Assembly (NCBI RefSeq): GCF_900188245.1
Contig: NZ_FZOK01000017.1
Coordinates: forward strand, 7,597 to 57,273
Reading direction: 5' to 3'
DNA length: 49,677 nt
DNA from: Belliella buryatensis
GTDB taxonomy: Bacteria > Bacteroidota > Bacteroidia > Cytophagales > Cyclobacteriaceae
Shown here piece after piece: positions 47,134 to 49,677 of the stretch. The first letter of the stretch is position 1. Every line of letters begins with the position of its first letter. The position numbers were made by a program, and so were the translations under genes. The notes under the pieces are model-generated. The model made no database searches, was not told the origin of the DNA, and saw nothing but the letters and a program-made list of their open reading frames with translations.

Positions 47134-49517
47134 AATTTAGATTTTGGTAAAGAAAAAAAGAAGATGCTTCCCTCTTGAGGAGTAGATTCTACCCAGATTT
47201 TGCCATTATATTTGTCGATGATCTTTTTGCAAATGGCTAATCCTATCCCGGAACCCTCGTAGAGATCTTTTGTATGAAGTTTTTGGAAGATAATAAATAT
47301 TTTCTCCAAATAAGATTTTTCTATACCAATCCCATTGTCTTTAATAGAAAACACCCATGAATCTGGTGTGTCTTCGAAATTTATTCTAATCTCTGGATTT
47401 CGATCTGGATGATGGTATTTGATGGCATTACCGATCAGATTTTGAAAAATTTGCTGAAGTGGTGTTTCCTGAAAGTAGATCTGAGGCATCTCTGACCATG
47501 TAATATCAGCCATTTTCTCTTTGATGATGCGCCGATTGAGAATAGTGACGTTTTTCAAAACTTGATCTACTTGGATAAGCTGTTTTTTATCTTCATAATT
47601 CCCCACTTTGGAGTACTCTAAAAGATCCAGAATAATTTGCTTCATCCGTTTGGCTCCATCAGAAGCAAAGAAGATATACTGCTTGGCTTTATCGTCGAGA
47701 ACTTGTGCATATTTCACTTCTAATCTATTCAAGAATCCAGTGATCATTCTAAGTGGTTCTTGCAAATCATGAGAAGCAACATATGCAAATTGTTCCAATT
47801 CTGAATTTGAGATTTCTAATTTCTTTGCTCTTAAAGCTAATTCATTACTTAAATTCAACAACTTCTTTTCATTTGATCGCATAGCAGTAATATCTTTCAT
47901 GGCTATTACAGCACCGATTTTTCTTCCTGATTGAGTAATGATGGGAGTGCCTGAGGCGAAAACTACGCTGAAAGTGCCATCTTTTCTTTTAATTACAATT
48001 TCCTGATTAAGGACTGTTTCTCCTTTCCAAGCCTTATTAAGTGGTATTTCCTCTAAGGGAAGTTTGGTTTTTCCATCTGAACAAAACAAACCAAAAGTAT
48101 CACTCCATTGGTCTGGAGGTGTATTTAAAATATTCTCACCATGGAGTTCTCGAGCAGCTCTGTTTGATAATATAAGTTTACCTTCTTTATCACAAGCAAT
48201 TATTGCTTCGGATAAGCTTTCCATCATAGATTTGAGAAACTCTCTTTCATTTTCCAATTCTAATTCAGTAACTTTCCTTACGGTGATGTCTTCTACTGCA
48301 CCTATCATCCTAAGTGGCTTTCCATTTTCGTCTCGAATAGCAATACCTTTATCCAATACATAAGCATAAGTCCTATCAGCTTTTTTGAACCTGAACTCTG
48401 CTTCCCAGTATTCTCTATTGCTATTCAAAAAGTCCTTCATGTCTTTTTCTATTCTTTGATAGTCATCTGGATGAATCTGACTGATCCAAAATTCTCCTGT
48501 GCCAGAATAGCTATCAATAGGATGGCCGAATAGTTTCTCGAAATTATCCGTTCTATATACTTCTCCATTCAATAGATTCCAATCCCAAATAGCATCTGAA
48601 GTTGCTCTTGTCGCAAGGGTAAATCTCTCATTACTCAGCTTGATTTCGTGTGATTGTTCTTCTACTTTTCTGGATAAAATAGCAGGCAAGCTAGTGACAT
48701 AGAACGAGAGATAACCTAGGATCATTGATAGGACAACGCGAAGCACCATGAATGGATATACTTCTTTAAAAGCTGTAGATTTTTTTAGCTGTACTGTGAT
48801 ACTCCAATCTCCCTCACGTAACAGGAGATTTTTTTTAAAACCATCAAATTCAGCATCATTTTTTGGTAGAAAAAACTCTTCCTCACCTGTTTCAGGATTG
48901 ATTTTAGAAAGTTGTATGTAAAATGGACTTTCATCTGAAATATCAATGTTTGCTACTTTTATGAAAGAATCAAATTTGATAATTACAGCAGCAAATCCCC
49001 AAAATTCATCATTTTTAAAAATTGGGTTTCTTCCGACAATTCCAATTCCACCTTGTTTTAGCTCGAAAGGGCCGGCAAAATACAGTTGACGTTTTTCAAT
49101 GGCTCTTAAGGCTTCATATTTAGTTTTAGGGTTTTCGAGGATATTGTAACCAATGGCTTCTTCATTTCCTTTAAGTGGATAGGTGTATTTGATTTCTCCT
49201 CCCTCTACTAATTGTATAGCATCGATGAATTTATTTGTTCTTAATAATCCCGCAGCTATACTGTCAAAGTCATTACCGATCCCATAATTGCGCTCGATAT
49301 ATTCCAAGACCCGCGTGGTAGAGATGCTATTAGCCAAAGCACCAGAGATTTGCTTCTCCAGAAGATTGGCCTGCTCAATGACACGTTGCTCCTCCGATTT
49401 CTTTTTTAAATCATAATCCTTTACAGTAAAATATTGAAGTCCTGTTATCAATAAAAAAACCAGTATTCCAGTAACAATAGGATATTTGAAGAGAATATTT
49501 GAAGAGCTTGATTTCAT
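47130..49517 (-). CDS. CHASE-type sensor histidine kinase with two PAS domains
   Basis: A 795-residue inner-membrane protein. A membrane helix at about 11-28, an extracytoplasmic domain of ~210 residues that resembles CHASE (EKQISGALANSISTTRVLEY near its start, FAGPFELKQGGIGIVGRNPIF in the middle, FWGFAAVIIKFDSF), a second helix near 255-277, PAS1 (about 295-415, GAVEDITVRK), PAS2 (about 425-550, AMKDITAMR), a DHp with FAYVASHDLQEPLRM and a complete HATPase (FQNLIGNAIKYHH, DNGIGI, EGSGIGLAICKKII). It heads the minus-strand signalling block and overlaps the short kinase by 4 nt. CHASE domains bind small diffusible ligands; the ligand here is unknown. Confidence 0.92.
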   Translation of the reverse strand: MKSSSSNILFKYPIVTGILVFLLITGLQYFTVKDYDLKKKSEEQRVIEQANLLEKQISGALANSISTTRVLEYIERNYGIGNDFDSIAAGLLRTNKFIDAIQLVEGGEIKYTYPLKGNEEAIGYNILENPKTKYEALRAIEKRQLYFAGPFELKQGGIGIVGRNPIFKNDEFWGFAAVIIKFDSFIKVANIDISDESPFYIQLSKINPETGEEEFFLPKNDAEFDGFKKNLLLREGDWSITVQLKKSTAFKEVYPFMVLRVVLSMILGYLSFYVTSLPAILSRKVEEQSHEIKLSNERFTLATRATSDAIWDWNLLNGEVYRTDNFEKLFGHPIDSYSGTGEFWISQIHPDDYQRIEKDMKDFLNSNREYWEAEFRFKKADRTYAYVLDKGIAIRDENGKPLRMIGAVEDITVRKVTELELENEREFLKSMMESLSEAIIACDKEGKLILSNRAARELHGENILNTPPDQWSDTFGLFCSDGKTKLPLEEIPLNKAWKGETVLNQEIVIKRKDGTFSVVFASGTPIITQSGRKIGAVIAMKDITAMRSNEKKLLNLSNELALRAKKLEISNSELEQFAYVASHDLQEPLRMITGFLNRLEVKYAQVLDDKAKQYIFFASDGAKRMKQIILDLLEYSKVGNYEDKKQLIQVDQVLKNVTILNRRIIKEKMADITWSEMPQIYFQETPLQQIFQNLIGNAIKYHHPDRNPEIRINFEDTPDSWVFSIKDNGIGIEKSYLEKIFIIFQKLHTKDLYEGSGIGLAICKKIIDKYNGKIWVESTPQEGSIFFFSLPKSKL

Positions 49518-49677
49518 GAAGATAAATTAAAATCTATTAGTTAAAGATAGATGATATTTAAGTCCAAATTCACTTTATCAACGTATCCGCCCGACCAACC
49601 CCATCTTGAATTGTAGGGATATTTTATTTAAGTCGGTATTCTTCCCAGTTTGAAGGTAGTAGTTGATAGAGGTCTTT

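Noticed and set aside
49624-49677. Minus-strand frame entering from the window end (KDLYQLLPSNWEEYRLK, then stop)
   Set aside because: It could be the end of a neighbouring gene or of a mobile element, but 17 codons are not enough to support a call.

Overview
The window reads as a chromosomal segment of a Bacteroidota bacterium, most likely of the order Cytophagales and near the Cyclobacteriaceae (Algoriphagus-like). This rests on family content rather than any database match: a type IX secretion PorP/SprF protein beside a giant secreted protein with a gliding-motility-type C-terminal domain, DUF4199, DUF1684 and DUF4256 proteins, AT-rich intergenic DNA with almost no Shine-Dalgarno sequences, and a good TTG-N20-TATCTTTG promoter of the Bacteroidota type in front of greA. 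The genetic code is the ordinary bacterial one.

Region 1 (1-565) is a decaying tandem array of GIY-YIG nuclease gene remnants with a 257-bp period; each spacer carries a terminator, small GC-rich palindromes and a stretch that resembles the 3' part of a tRNA. Region 2 (653-14563) is mostly housekeeping and hypothetical genes: a TPR histidine kinase, a D-3-phosphoglycerate-dehydrogenase-like enzyme, greA with a HIT protein, a small membrane protein, a cupin, a DUF1684 lipoprotein, a toxin-antitoxin pair whose antitoxin looks like two antitoxins fused, a 4-TM protein, an RlmI-like methyltransferase overlapping a sodium:solute symporter, an ABC-F ATPase with a degenerate second ATP site, and DUF4256 and DUF4199 proteins. 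Region 3 (14814-15840) is an IS1595-type insertion sequence inactivated by a single-base frameshift.

Region 4 (16195-27633) is a cell-surface locus: a membrane-anchored AraC-type regulator, a secreted protein of about 2,680 residues (14 propeller-type repeats, FN3, GLUG, an Ig-like domain that appears split by a second propeller, MBG repeats, type B sorting domain), its probable PorP/SprF partner, a cluster of AAACCTGACAGGTTT palindromes and a stand-alone AraC-type DNA-binding domain.

Region 5 (27619-49517) is a 22-kb block entirely on the minus strand and almost entirely signal transduction: intact histidine kinases, one disrupted kinase, single-domain response regulators, a three-receiver hybrid kinase, CheR and CheB, mostly spaced by 0-10 bp or overlapping. 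No chemoreceptor, CheA or CheW is seen, so CheB/CheR probably serve a non-chemotactic pathway. The kinases share a closely related SHDLxEPLRM dimerisation domain, which suggests local paralogue expansion. The most interesting points here are (i) a kinase gene killed by two Trp-to-stop changes and fused in frame to the tail of a propeller/Y_Y_Y sensor, and (ii) two copies of a small module made of a phosphotransfer-type His domain without an ATPase domain (SHxVRAPL) translationally coupled to a stand-alone receiver, which may be a relay unit that is not well described.
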